Made by a program: the position numbers and the translations under genes. Source: Solen grandis (taxonomy: Eukaryota > Mollusca > Bivalvia > Adapedonta > Solenidae). From it: 64,000 nucleotides of DNA. The notes beneath the pieces are model-generated. The model did not search any database. It had not been told where the DNA came from and was given only the letters and a program-made list of their open reading frames with translations. Where the stretch lies: contig CM037782.1 in the NCBI GenBank assembly GCA_021229015.1, forward strand, positions 64,294,108 through 64,358,107, read 5' to 3'. Every line of letters begins with the position of its first letter. Positions within the stretch are counted from its first letter, which is position 1. Positions 44,101 through 54,300 of the stretch are shown here, piece after piece.

Positions 44101-45134
44101 ACTAAGTGTCCTTTCTTGGAATGTCAATGGACTTACCAGGTCTAAACTACAAGATCAAGATTTTATAAATAAGATAAACGAACATGAAATTCTTTTCCTG
44201 TATGAATCGTGGACTAACGAACACTCATCTATAGACATCAGTGGATACAAATCATTAAACTGTACAGGAAGTTTCAGCATAGACGGGCGAAGAGATGCAG
44301 CGGAGGTATTGTTATATACATAAAAGACACTATTTCTAAGGGTGTTAAACTTATTCGGAATCATTTTGATACAATTATTTGGTTAAAGTTAGATAAAAAT
44401 TATTTTCATTTAAAATCCGATATTTTTATAGGAGGTGTGTATATATGGGGCGAGAACTCGCCGGCATATAATATTAATAATGTTAATTTATTTGATATAT
44501 TACAAAATGATATCAATGATTTTCAACCCCAGGGCAAAATTATGCTATGTGGTGACTTCAATAGTCGTATTGGTGACAAACATGATTTTATTGTTTTTGA
44601 CCGCAATATAGAGTTCATGGATGATGATGATTACATACCAGACTTTTCGTCTGCACGGTTTTCTGCTGATAAAGTAACAAACACGCATGGCCTTAAACTG
44701 ATTGATATTTGTAAATCTTCATGCCTACGTATAGCAAATGGAAGGTTAGGCAATGATTTTACAGGTAATTTTACTTGTGTGAATCATATGGGTTCCAGTG
44801 TAATCGATTTTTTTTTAAATTTCAATTGATTGATAATTTTAGTGTCGGGTCATTGTGTGAATACTCTGACCATTGCCCGTTAAGTTTTGTTATTGTTTGT
44901 CCCGACACGATTGTTAATCGTGACGGTGAAGCATACATGCGCACTGATATATATTGGAACGATAAACTGAGAGATGAATTTCGGCGTGGTTTAATCGGTA
45001 GATTACCTGAGCTAAATACTGTAGTCAACACACTAAATAATCAAGATGTTAATAATATTGACCTATGTGTAGACAAATTTACTAACATTCTTAATGATGT
45101 TGCTCAACCCTTATTTAAGAAAAAGAGAAAATAG
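44101..45134 (+). pseudogene. LINE ORF2 endonuclease (APE type), frameshifted
   Basis: Reads LSVLSWNVNGLTRSKLQDQD with LYESW (catalytic Asn and Glu). After a frame change at ~44255-44270 it gives SGGIVIYIKD, ...KIMLCGDFNSRIGD (Asp/Asn) and VNHMGSSVIDFFL. After another change at ~44820 it gives EYSDHCPLSF (catalytic Asp-His). Two frameshifts, otherwise well preserved. A third change at ~45130 leads into the RT frame. Confidence 0.8.
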
Positions 45135-47125
45135 AAAACACTTCCCTATTTAAAAAGGCCGAATGGTTTGATATGGAATGTTCTGAAGCAAAAGGAAAAA
45201 AAATTGAATCATTAAGTGTATATAACAGATTTAAAACAGATATTTCTCGTCACACTATGCTTAATATCAAATCATTTTACAAGAAACTTGTACGAAAAAA
45301 ACGTAGGTTATATGAAAGAAGGAAAATCAGCGAGATTGAGCGTTTGAGGCATAGCAAACCTAGGGAATTTTGGAAACTTTTTTGTAAACGTAAGAACAAT
45401 AAAACCAATATGGATATATCGGTCAATGAATTTTATGAATATTTCTCTTCCTTGCATAGTAACACTGATACAGTTGAGGATGATGAGTGTGAAGATTTTG
45501 TTCAGTATCATGATTTTAACAGTAACGATTGTAAATTTGAAGAATTAGATAAACCTATTAGTATATCAGAAATAGAAAATGTAATAAAATGCCTAAAAAG
45601 AAATAAATCTTTTGGTAAAGACGAGTTACTTAATGAATATTTTATTGAATCTTTTGATATTTTATCATTGCATTTAGTAGATCTTTTTAATGCCATACTT
45701 AATTCTGGCCATTTTCCTATACAATGGTCCAGAGGAATTATTGTTCCAATTTTTAAAAAGAATGACCCTTCCGACGTTAATAATTATCGAGGAATTACTT
45801 TAGTGAGTTGTTTTTCAAAAATATTTACAGCTGTATTGAATAATAGATTGAATGATTGGATAGAAAAAAATCATATACTAAGCGATGCACAGTTCGGTTT
45901 TCGGAAGGGTCGTTCAACTGTTGATGCTATGTTTGTATTGAATGCTATTGTTGAAAAGTATTTGAATGAAAAGAAGAGATTATACTGTACTTTTGTTGAT
46001 CTTAAACGTGCGTTTGATAGTGTGTATTTAAATGCTTTATGGCTTAAATTATATAAGAATGGGGTAAGTGGCAAATTGTTAAGGATTTTTAAGGATATGT
46101 ACAATCAAGTCAAATCTTGTGTAAGAGGATGTAATTCCTTTTCAGATTATTTTGATTGTGCAATTGGCTTGAGGCAAGGGGAGGTAATTTCGCCGACACT
46201 TTTTGCCCTTTTCATTGAGGATCTCGAGTTATTTCTGCAGGACGAAACATTAAGTTCATTATCACTTGACGATATATCATTTATTTTATTATTGTTTGCA
46301 GACGATATGGTAATATTAGGTAATAGTCCAGAGGAGTTACAACACAGCTTAAACCTTTTAAAAATATATTGTGATAAGTGGGGACTACAGGTCAATGTTA
46401 ACAAGACAAAAGTTATAGTCTTTAGAAACAGAGGGGGGTTACTTCTTAGCGAAAAATGGAAATATGACTCAAATTTTTTAGAAGTGGTTGACAACTTTAA
46501 TTATTTAGGAACAGTCTTTAATTATAATGGTACTTTTACATTAAATCAGGAATTTCTAGTAGGAAAAGGCTTGAAAGCTCTAAATATATTGCTTAATAAC
46601 TTAAGAAAATATGAATTGAAAACAAGTGTTAAATGCCAGCTTTTTGATGCATTTGTTGGTTCAATTTTAAATGTAAACAGCGAAATATGGGGATTTGGTA
46701 AATCAAAAACGATCGAACGTATTCATCTCAAGTTTTGTAAATCGCTGTTAAATGTTAAATCATCAACAAGTAATATGGGAGTGTATGGAGAGTTGGGTAG
46801 ATATCCATTGTTCGTTAGTAGATATACACGCATTATTAAATATTGGTGCAAGATTCTAATGTCAAATAATATACTTGTTGTTACTTTATATAACAGCTTA
46901 TTGGTAAATATTAACAATGGTCGAAAAAATTGGGTTGTGAAAGTGAAAGATATATTGAATGATTATGGATTTTCATATGTTTGGAATAATCCTGGCTGTG
47001 TAGAGCTTAAGAATTTTCATGTTATATTCAAAGCTAGAGTATTAGATGTTTTTAAGCAAAATTGGTGTAACAGTATAGATACTTGTCAGTCATTATGTAT
47101 ATATCTTTATTTCCTCCATTACTGA
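45131..47125 (+). CDS. LINE ORF2 reverse transcriptase
   Basis: An open frame with clear RT motifs: KNKSFGKDELLNEYFIESFD, GIIVPIFKKNDPSDVNNYRG, DAQFGFRKGRSTVDAMF, CTFVDLKRAFDSV (motif A), CAIGLRQGEVISPTLFALFI (motif B) and LLLFADDMVILG (motif C, FADD). The thumb-like region follows to EIWGFGKSKTIERIHLKFCK and ELGRYPLFVSRYTRIIKYW. It stops at 47125 without the CxxC knuckle of its relatives. The upstream frame joins at ~45130 through a one-base shift. Confidence 0.88.
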   Translation: MENTSLFKKAEWFDMECSEAKGKKIESLSVYNRFKTDISRHTMLNIKSFYKKLVRKKRRLYERRKISEIERLRHSKPREFWKLFCKRKNNKTNMDISVNEFYEYFSSLHSNTDTVEDDECEDFVQYHDFNSNDCKFEELDKPISISEIENVIKCLKRNKSFGKDELLNEYFIESFDILSLHLVDLFNAILNSGHFPIQWSRGIIVPIFKKNDPSDVNNYRGITLVSCFSKIFTAVLNNRLNDWIEKNHILSDAQFGFRKGRSTVDAMFVLNAIVEKYLNEKKRLYCTFVDLKRAFDSVYLNALWLKLYKNGVSGKLLRIFKDMYNQVKSCVRGCNSFSDYFDCAIGLRQGEVISPTLFALFIEDLELFLQDETLSSLSLDDISFILLLFADDMVILGNSPEELQHSLNLLKIYCDKWGLQVNVNKTKVIVFRNRGGLLLSEKWKYDSNFLEVVDNFNYLGTVFNYNGTFTLNQEFLVGKGLKALNILLNNLRKYELKTSVKCQLFDAFVGSILNVNSEIWGFGKSKTIERIHLKFCKSLLNVKSSTSNMGVYGELGRYPLFVSRYTRIIKYWCKILMSNNILVVTLYNSLLVNINNGRKNWVVKVKDILNDYGFSYVWNNPGCVELKNFHVIFKARVLDVFKQNWCNSIDTCQSLCIYLYFLHY

Positions 47126-47467
47126 AGATTACAAAAAATATATATGCAATTAAATATAACGATACACAAAGATAACTTACATGAAGACATCATTCAAGGT
47201 GATAAATAAAAAACAATAATGACAAATGATCCAATGATGATGATGAAGATGTTGTTGTTGATGATGATGATGATGGTGATGATGATAACGGAGTAGCAGC
47301 TATGTGTCACTGCAACAATACACAATGGATATGGATAAACATGAGTTAATGTTTTAACTAATATTTCAAACATGATACAAATTATCACAAATGATGAAGA
47401 TGATAATGATGTAAAAGCTGCTGCATAAGACGCTGAAAATACTTTTACACAAACATGAGGCATATAC

Positions 47468-47502
<35 letters not shown>

Positions 47503-47914
47503 AACGATAACGATAACGATGATGTCATATTCCAAAAATATACAAAATCATATTAGCGTATAAATTCAAATGAATAAAAAATAACACAAATAGGTTAAAG
47601 CATATCAATCGAATATGTTGTCATCTTATCGAAACGAAACATAAGCTGACAAATCGATTGCAGACACATGGGAGATGACTGAAAATATACACGTTATATC
47701 AACTTCTCATCAGACCAGTGAGAAGAAAAAAATAATGTGTATACATTAAGTATTAAATTGGAAAATCATTTTTTAATATATTCAAGCCAGAGTTTGTGAA
47801 TATAACTAAAGACTAAACCTAAAAATGCATCATAATTACAGGAAATAAGAGTTACTAATAAAGGACATTTAACTCCCAATAAAGTGTTAACCAGACACTG
47901 TCTATCAAATGATT
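47126..47914. repeat. ATG/ATC microsatellites and LINE tail sequence
   Basis: Trinucleotide (GAT)n-type tracts lie at ~47231-47289 and ~47469-47522, the latter flanked by GATAACGATAACGATAACG. Open frames here are low-complexity Ile runs. The right part is the 3' UTR of the minus-strand LINE that follows. Confidence 0.6.
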
Positions 47915-48817
47915 TTAACAATTAACGACATTTCTCCCAAAAGCATTTTCAACATTCCTAAAAAGTTTGACTCTGTGTGATTCAAGTGCCTGACAATCAA
48001 GAAGTATATGGTCTGTAAGACAGACATCGCCGGTGATTAAACGGCATTTTATACAAGATTCATTAAAACGAGATGTGTACGTTATAAATTTAGCTACTGA
48101 TTTACAATTGTACACTTTTCGAGGATAATTGGACACATAAGTCCAAATAGATGATACACCAAACTGACAATGAATAGATCTAAAACGTACAAAATTTTGA
48201 GCACTTATTCTTTGATACCAGGCGTCTTTCACTGTATTCCAAATCTTATTTTTTATTATAACTTTCCATCTATACTTGCTGGGAAATATACCTGTATCTA
48301 AGTAGTCGTCGATATAGTGTTCAAGAGAATAAGATCTTAAAATGGCATAAATATCAGAACAAAAACCAGAAACAGACTTATTCAAACGAAATTGAAACCA
48401 TCTGTATAGAAATATTTTCTTTAAAATATATTTACCATTTACACGGCACAGCTGGCCAAGAAACGAAAGTTTCCTTAAATCAATTTCAGCATATAAGGGT
48501 AGGCAACCTATCATACTTAATGCAATATCAGTACTTGTCCTGATTGCCATACCTTGAAACGATTTAATACATAAGCGGTGAGCTCGTTCAAGATTTGTGA
48601 TCTCTGACTGCGAAAGATTATACAAACACTCGCAGCCATATAACGCTTTAGGTAAAACTATTTGATTATATATCCGTTTGCATGTGATTGGATTTAATCC
48701 ATTATCATGAAATGCACAATTTAACAGACTGAAAAATGTTTTTCTAAGCTGCGTGATATAAGTAGACGTTCGACTAGATGACATGTGAGTTGGCTGTACT
48801 ACTACGCCTAAATGTTT
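47915..48817 (-). pseudogene. LINE ORF2 C-terminal fragment (second family)
   Basis: The minus strand reads YKHLGVVVQPTHMSSSRTST, then LPKALYGCECLYNLSQSEIT and ERAHRLCIKSFQGMAIRTST, ending with CIKCRLITGDVCLTDHILLD C-type knuckle residues (C-x2-C, H, C). It corresponds to the thumb and C-terminus of a LINE reverse transcriptase. Its upstream end is replaced at 48818 by the tail of another LINE, so catalytic motifs are absent. Confidence 0.75.
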
Positions 48818-49003
48818 ATACAGAACAGAACAGAACATAATTTTATTTTCAAGACTTAAGCACATAGGCTCATCGTCACAATACAAACAAAATTACAATG
48901 CATGAAAAAGATGGTAAATATATGAATACAATAAGACATAAAATGAATAAATAGGTGAGAGTGGCATACACTACATTTTAATAATGTATCTTTTGTACAA
49001 AAA

Positions 49004-49041
<38 letters not shown>

Positions 49042-49447
49042 TTTGTGCTAAATAATAACTGTACATACTTAATACGTAATGCAAAGGTAACTATACTGTT
49101 AGCCTTTCTGTATTACACATTACTTATGCAGTATTAGCTGAGTTTCTAAGTTTAAATGAATGTTTACAATAAAATGCTAATTTCTTTAATAGAGCTATAT
49201 TAGTAGAGTTAAGTAATTCAATAAATTTATGCATATTGGGTCTACATGTATAATATCTTGGAATATATTTACTTCTTGATTCATTATAAAATGGACATAT
49301 CAATATAAAATGGAACTCGTCCTCAACATCATTTAAATTACACAATTTACATTTCCTATCTTCTCTCGCTATATTCAAATGTCTTCCCTTTTCTATGTTT
49401 AGTTCATGTGAAGAAAGTCTGATTTTTGTAATTATATTTCTTAGTCC
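48818..49447 (-). mobile_element. LINE 3' end (first family), minus, inserted next to the previous LINE
   Basis: The 3' end, in inverted form ACAGAACAGAACAGAACATA, is the same tail as the LINE at 34130. Minus-strand residues 49378-49124 read REDRKCKLCNLNDVEDEFHF then ILICPFYNESRSKYIPRYY, closely matching the knuckle at 33677-33904. A pure T run of ~30 (49009-49038) interrupts the 3' UTR. The 5' part runs into the assembly gap. Confidence 0.8.
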
Positions 49448-49547
49448 NNNNNNNNNNNNNNNNNNNNNNNNNNNNNNNNNNNNNNNNNNNNNNNNNNNNN
49501 NNNNNNNNNNNNNNNNNNNNNNNNNNNNNNNNNNNNNNNNNNNNNNN
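49448..49547. other. Assembly gap (100 N)
   Basis: Exactly 100 unknown bases, a conventional placeholder between joined contigs. True size is unknown. Confidence 0.98.
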
Positions 49548-50335
49548 GTTTCTTTCTTGGTGTTGGTAAATATACACCTAATGATGCGGTGGCAGGGGAA
49601 ATGGCATGGACGCCTCCTTTTATCCGTCAGTGGAAATCTGTGGTCAGTTATTGGACTAAATTATGTAACACAAATCATGATAGACTTAATAAACGCATAG
49701 CACTTTGGGCGGATAATAGTTCAAATAGATCTCACAAATCTTGGTTCTTTTATGTCAAAGATAAATTGATTAACTGTGATTTGTATGATTTTATTGATTT
49801 AAATAGCAATGTGTATAAAAATAATATTGTTAACAAATTACAAGATAACTTGTTTAGTTTATATATAAATGATTGGCGAGAAAATATAAATAAAACAAAT
49901 AGTAAATCTGGAAGGGGTAGTAATAAGCTAAGAAATTATTGTAAATTTAAAACAGAGTATAAGCCAGAACGTTATTGTAAGATTATCATGGCACCGAAAC
50001 ACAGGGCTGCTGTCAGCAAGTTTAGATGTGGTGTAGCGCCTATTAGAATAGAAACGGGAAGGTATGAGGGGATTAGTGAAGGGGAACGACTATGTCCATT
50101 CTGTCGAGATAATGTAATTGAAACAGAAATACATGTTTTATTATATTGTGATTTATATAACAGTTGTCGTAAAGAGTTAATTGAAAGGGCTACCTCCATT
50201 AACCCTTCGTTTAATCTACTACCTGATATTGATAAGCTTTCATTTATTTTATCCGAAGAAACACTGTGTCGATTAAGTGCCAAAACCTGCAACAGTATTC
50301 TTAATACTAGATTGTTTTATTTATGTAAGTAATGT
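49548..50335 (+). pseudogene. LINE ORF2 C-terminal fragment (third family), plus
   Basis: The frame opens inside the gap with FLGVGKYTPNDAVAGEMAWT (a common LINE block), then SNRSHKSWFFYVKDKLINCD, MAPKHRAAVSKFRCGVAPIR and LCPFCRDNVIETEIHVLLYC, a CxxC...H...C knuckle, to the TAA at 50330-50332. RT catalytic motifs would lie in or beyond the gap. Confidence 0.75.
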
Positions 50336-51067
50336 TTTTCTTCTATTTTATGTATGTAGTAATTAAACATTTTTTATCTGTAAACTAGAAGCAGATGCTA
50401 ATCAGTTCATCTACTGTCTGACAGGGGTGATAATCGATTTTTTACATCCATTCTTTAATGTAACACAGTAGTGTACTTTTTTGTCTTTCAGAATCTTATT
50501 TAAAGTAGTATCTTAATGAGTTTTTAAGTTAGGATTAGCATATGTTTCTAGTTTTGTATCGTGTACATATATACATGTGTATTTGATTGATTATATTTTT
50601 TATGTTTCGTGTCTCTTATAACTCATTTTGAGTGGCTTTGTACTTGTATAAAGTATTAATGATTTATGCAATTATATGTCTTTGTACAAAGATGAGACGT
50701 AAATAAAGAATATATATATATGTTATTGTGATATACAGAAAGTAGCATAATTTACATTATTTTGCTAAATTGCGAGCAATTAGGTGTGTTAATCATAATT
50801 ACAACACGGTGTCCCTTTGATTCGTCTCTATAGTATTACACAGTTAACGTCATTGCAATTAGATTTCTACTTACATGATACCGCCCCTTTTATATATTTA
50901 TATGTTTGATTAAAAAACTGTTTAGAAATCGTAATGATTTGCGCAATTAAAATAGCGATGTTTGTGAGAATGTGCATAAATGATTGCGTGACAAGGGGTA
51001 TTGACTATAGTTATGGTTCGACCACTATAGCAGGAAGTTTAATAAAGTTTTTGAGATATTTCTTAAA
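50336..51067 (+). other. LINE 3' UTR, then spacer
   Basis: A tail-like ending GAGACGTAAATAAAGAATAT followed by (TA)n near 50720 is the probable 3' end of the LINE. The rest to 51067 is AT-rich and has no feature. Confidence 0.5.
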
Positions 51068-51402
51068 ATGGAGTGTATAGTTCCTTACGACTTTGAGCCC
51101 GAATATACTGAGGAAGAGTTGCAACTGCTTCAAGACAATGACGTACGGGAGGAGGAATATTTATGTGCTGAGGACTTTTGTTGAACTGTGTTATGATGCC
51201 ATCCAATATGGAAAATGTATGTTGCAAATCGAGTGACTTGGTTGTTGGAAATTTAGATGAACTTACGTGCATTACGAACCATACGGACTTTCACACCTTA
51301 GTTCTGAATGATTCTGTTTTAGAAGTTGCATTCATTATCATTCTGGCATACAAAGGTCATAGGACGAGGGCTCCAGACTCTCACTCACGAGTAAGAAAAC
51401 AA
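51068..51402 (+). pseudogene. P2X7-ballast-like zinc domain fragment, one-base frameshift
   Basis: ATG 51068 opens MECIVPYDFEPEYTEEELQL ... CAEDFC then TGA at 51182-51184. One frame over, NCVMMPSNMENVCCKSSDLV continues to DELTCITNHTDFHTLVLNDS and ends at TAA 51403. The block C-x-NC--MP(T/S)--ENVCC(K/R)S, followed by '-L-CIT-H--F', is the zinc-binding domain shared by the P2X7 C-terminal ballast and many invertebrate proteins. One missing base in ~51180-51186 would give a Cys-x-Asn-Cys. An AATAAA follows at ~51402. The usual 'AYRQF-RW' part is absent, so the fragment is partial. Pseudogene or sequencing error cannot be separated. Confidence 0.5.
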
Positions 51403-51544
51403 TAAAATGATCATAGTTTAATCTTTTAATAATATATTTTCATCATATTCAAATAATAAACATTTTTCAAACAAATATTTTTTGGGGGGTAAAATTTCTC
51501 CACAACACACGTAATTCCCTTCTATATTTCAATGTATTTATGCA

Positions 51545-51600
51545 ACCGGAAGTGTGTCTGTGACGTCACGATTGTTGTAAAAAAAGTCTCGCGAGACCAC
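51545..51600. promoter_or_regulatory. Orphan promoter-like cluster: ETS, CRE, TCTCGCGAGA
   Basis: Within 53 bases there are ACCGGAAGTG (ETS/GABP type, 51545-51554), the palindrome GTGACGTCAC (CRE, 51560-51569) and the palindrome GTCTCGCGAGAC (51586-51597). These are known from vertebrate TATA-less housekeeping promoters. Local CpG density is far above the surroundings. No first exon was identified on either side. Confidence 0.5.
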
Positions 51601-51784
51601 GAGACGTAAACAATGTTTGCGCCCATGTCTCGGAGCAAATTGGTGTAAATAGACGTCTTTAACTTGCAATTTCTTTCTTATTACGATTGATTCAATGAAA
51701 TGAGTAATCAAATTGGTTTATTTACATCAATATCTTTCAATTAAAACCTAGTTGTTATCAGCCGAGCGTATTCCTTTAATAATT

Positions 51785-52640
51785 TGAGAATATAGGAAGA
51801 TTTGACGCTTGGCTAAGAAAAATATTAGTGCTATTCTTACCTGTTAAGGAATTTCTGTATTGTGATTTTGAATTTTGCGAAGTTAACTATGTATGAACGG
51901 TCGTAAACAAGTCAACTGCGAGCATGCTTCCTATAATTGAATCCAATATAGAAAAGCTGAACATATAGAATTAAATTACCGAGAAAAATGTTTTGAAAAC
52001 CGTGAATCTAGACATCGCAGAATACAAATTTCCCTTAAAGATAAAACTTACGGTATAGGCAAACATTGGACTCGACAACCTGTTCAGAAACATGTCTAAG
52101 GCATTATCTTAGACACATCGTGAATAGTTAGTAACCTTGTATTTTACGACAGAATCTGTCTCCAAAGTGCAGACTTGACCGTACCGCATAGATATAAATT
52201 ATAAATAAACTTTGGCACACCATCGGATAATAACGAATTTGTTCCTTCAGGACGGTTACATAAATGCAGTTGACGTGTCGTCATGAACTGCGGGTTCTCA
52301 CTTGTCACAAACCATTCTGATAGAAACAGAGTTGGTACACAATTGTATTATCAGTCAGTTTACTACATTTCTGTAGTTTTACACATTTACTATGAATTAA
52401 AAATGAGACGAATTCCACAAAAGTATAAACAAGTGTGCGCAACAAACTATCAAATTGAGTTTGATTAACTGAGTTGAATTAATCAAAGCAATATTGACCA
52501 ACTATTACCAATATGCTATACCTACACGAAAATCCCTCTTATATCATTTTTGCAACCCTAAGACAACCAAATTTGTAACTATGCTATCTTTGCCATTATC
52601 ATAAACAATAAATGTTTGTCAATTTGTAATATATATAAGG
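51785..52640. repeat. Diverged duplicated block, copy A
   Basis: Shares long phrases in the same order with 62000-62830: TTGGCTAAG, TGTATTGTGATTTT, TATAGAAAAGCTGAACATAT, CATTGGACTCGACAACC, TAGACAC.TCGTGAATAG and TGCAGTTG.CGTGT. The copies are diverged by many small indels. No coding frame is conserved between them. Confidence 0.7.
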
Positions 52641-54300
52641 ATCAATTTTTAAAGTTATTTTAATATTTACTTTGGAATATCAGGGGCGGGGATATTATTT
52701 GTATATTTAATGCCTTACGGTGGATTATAGAGAAATATCAGTGGATTATATCCTGATAATTTCACTCTGTTGAACAGTGGAATTATCAGAAAAACAGTGA
52801 AATTATCAGGAACTTAAAAACGACCCTAGGTTATAAACTGATCAGAGCGTCAATTGTACTGGGTTTTACTAAGAAATGACGTCATAAATAACGTCACGCA
52901 CGCGAGGTAATCCCGCGAATTTCGACGACTTTTGTGAATAACACAGGTAATTTCTGGCCTTTAAAGCATTAAATAAAAAGAAAAAAAATGTTTGGTTTGG
53001 TGAAAGATCGATGTATAATTCCATTCGTGAACGTAAAAAGATGCATTTTTACTCATGCCTTCGCCACTCGTGAAAAATATCACTTTTTATGTTCACTCAG
53101 TGAAATTATTAATCGATCTTACACCAAAACAAACAATTATCCTCCATATCATAGCCTAATATCACAAACAAAAGGCAAAATATTTGTCCAAATAAACTTA
53201 ATAAAGTAAATATATATAATTTTTAATAACAAATTTATCGTATAGCTAATGAAATTTGATCATATGTTTGCTTGTAAAATAATGTATTTGGTTGAAATAA
53301 TAACAAAGCTCGGAGCCCTGATACTTGTCATGATAACATTCATATTTTTGTGGTCTTTGTAATGGCCCAAAATTCGAAGAAAAAAAAAATGAATTCTTAA
53401 AATTGGTTTATTTTTAAAACAAATATGAAAGAGAAGACGCTTTTCTTAGTGCCAATGCAACCTTTACTGACTGTTGTCCATTATTCTCCGCGTAAAAGAA
53501 AAGGCGGTGAAACATCAAGAGATAAAAATGCAATTTATCACATCGAAAACCAGTAGATCCTTAGAACATCACGCCCAAATTATCTTTGCAACCCGTCGTT
53601 TGTCGCCCAAAATATTGTTTTATAACTTTTTTCCATATCTGAATAATTCAGGACTACACATCATGTTCCAAAACTTTTCCATCACTCGCTATCATATCCA
53701 TGAGAAACCAAATTAAAGTCAGAAAGTTACAAGACGTAAAAGAAATATTTCGATATACTCCTGTCTCTCGAAAATTGCTCTTATGTAATTGTTTTCAATA
53801 TACGCTTAAAGTGTATTTGTTTAGACATGAACCACCAATATAGTTTGAAACATAGCCAAAGGCTGGAACTTGCCTATAACAAAGGAGAAAAAAACTCTTG
53901 CTACTTACCTAATAAGTGCATTTTCAAAACGAGATTGACTAAATTATAAATATAAAAAATGGATCTAAATCTAACTTAAGGTGTGTAGACTTTTAGCGCT
54001 CTGGAGAGTGGATGAATTCGGAAAGTAGTCATGACAGATGTAATTCTTTTTGATATTATCAGTGTCGTTTGCTTCTCGCATGATTTGTATTGTCATGCAT
54101 TTGAGCTTGGTGATAAAACTTAGATTGCTTAGGCGTCTTATGTATGTCCAGACCGCTATAACTGAACATAAAGCAAGCGAATAATGTCTGATGCAAGCAT
54201 TTTAAAATGCATCTTGTAAAAGAACCATTTGTTGGCATTTTAGGTAACATAGTTAGAAATACAGCCACGTGTTTATTAAAGAAATTGCATTACTTAAAGC
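52641..54300. other. No gene seen; second CRE site and a short repeat
   Basis: ATGACGTCAT at 52876-52885 followed by AACGTCACG and a CpG-rich patch to ~52920. A block at ~53240-53345 (TTGAAATAATAACAAAGCTC ... CATTCATATTTTTGTG) recurs at ~55115-55225 and ~62960-63075. Open frames at 52988 and 53474 lack motifs. Confidence 0.4.

Larger units (their letters stand above)
43032..47125 (+). mobile_element. Near-complete APE-type LINE (ORF1 + ORF2), frameshifted
   Basis: ORF1 (43118-44083) is followed closely by ORF2 (44101-47125) with endonuclease then reverse transcriptase. The L1-like ORF1 type and APE endonuclease put it in the broad L1/CR1 group; no RNase H is seen. The C-terminal zinc knuckle present in the 32.7-kb relative is missing, so the 3' end looks truncated or rearranged near 47125. 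The Gypsy element sits just upstream of ORF1, probably in this LINE's 5' region. Confidence 0.75.

Noticed and set aside
47194..47535. Ile-rich minus-strand frame of 113 codons
   Set aside because: Translation of ATG/ATC trinucleotide microsatellite.
52988..53716. Two open frames of 73 and 80 codons
   Set aside because: No motif and no splice support; expected by chance in AT-rich DNA of this length.
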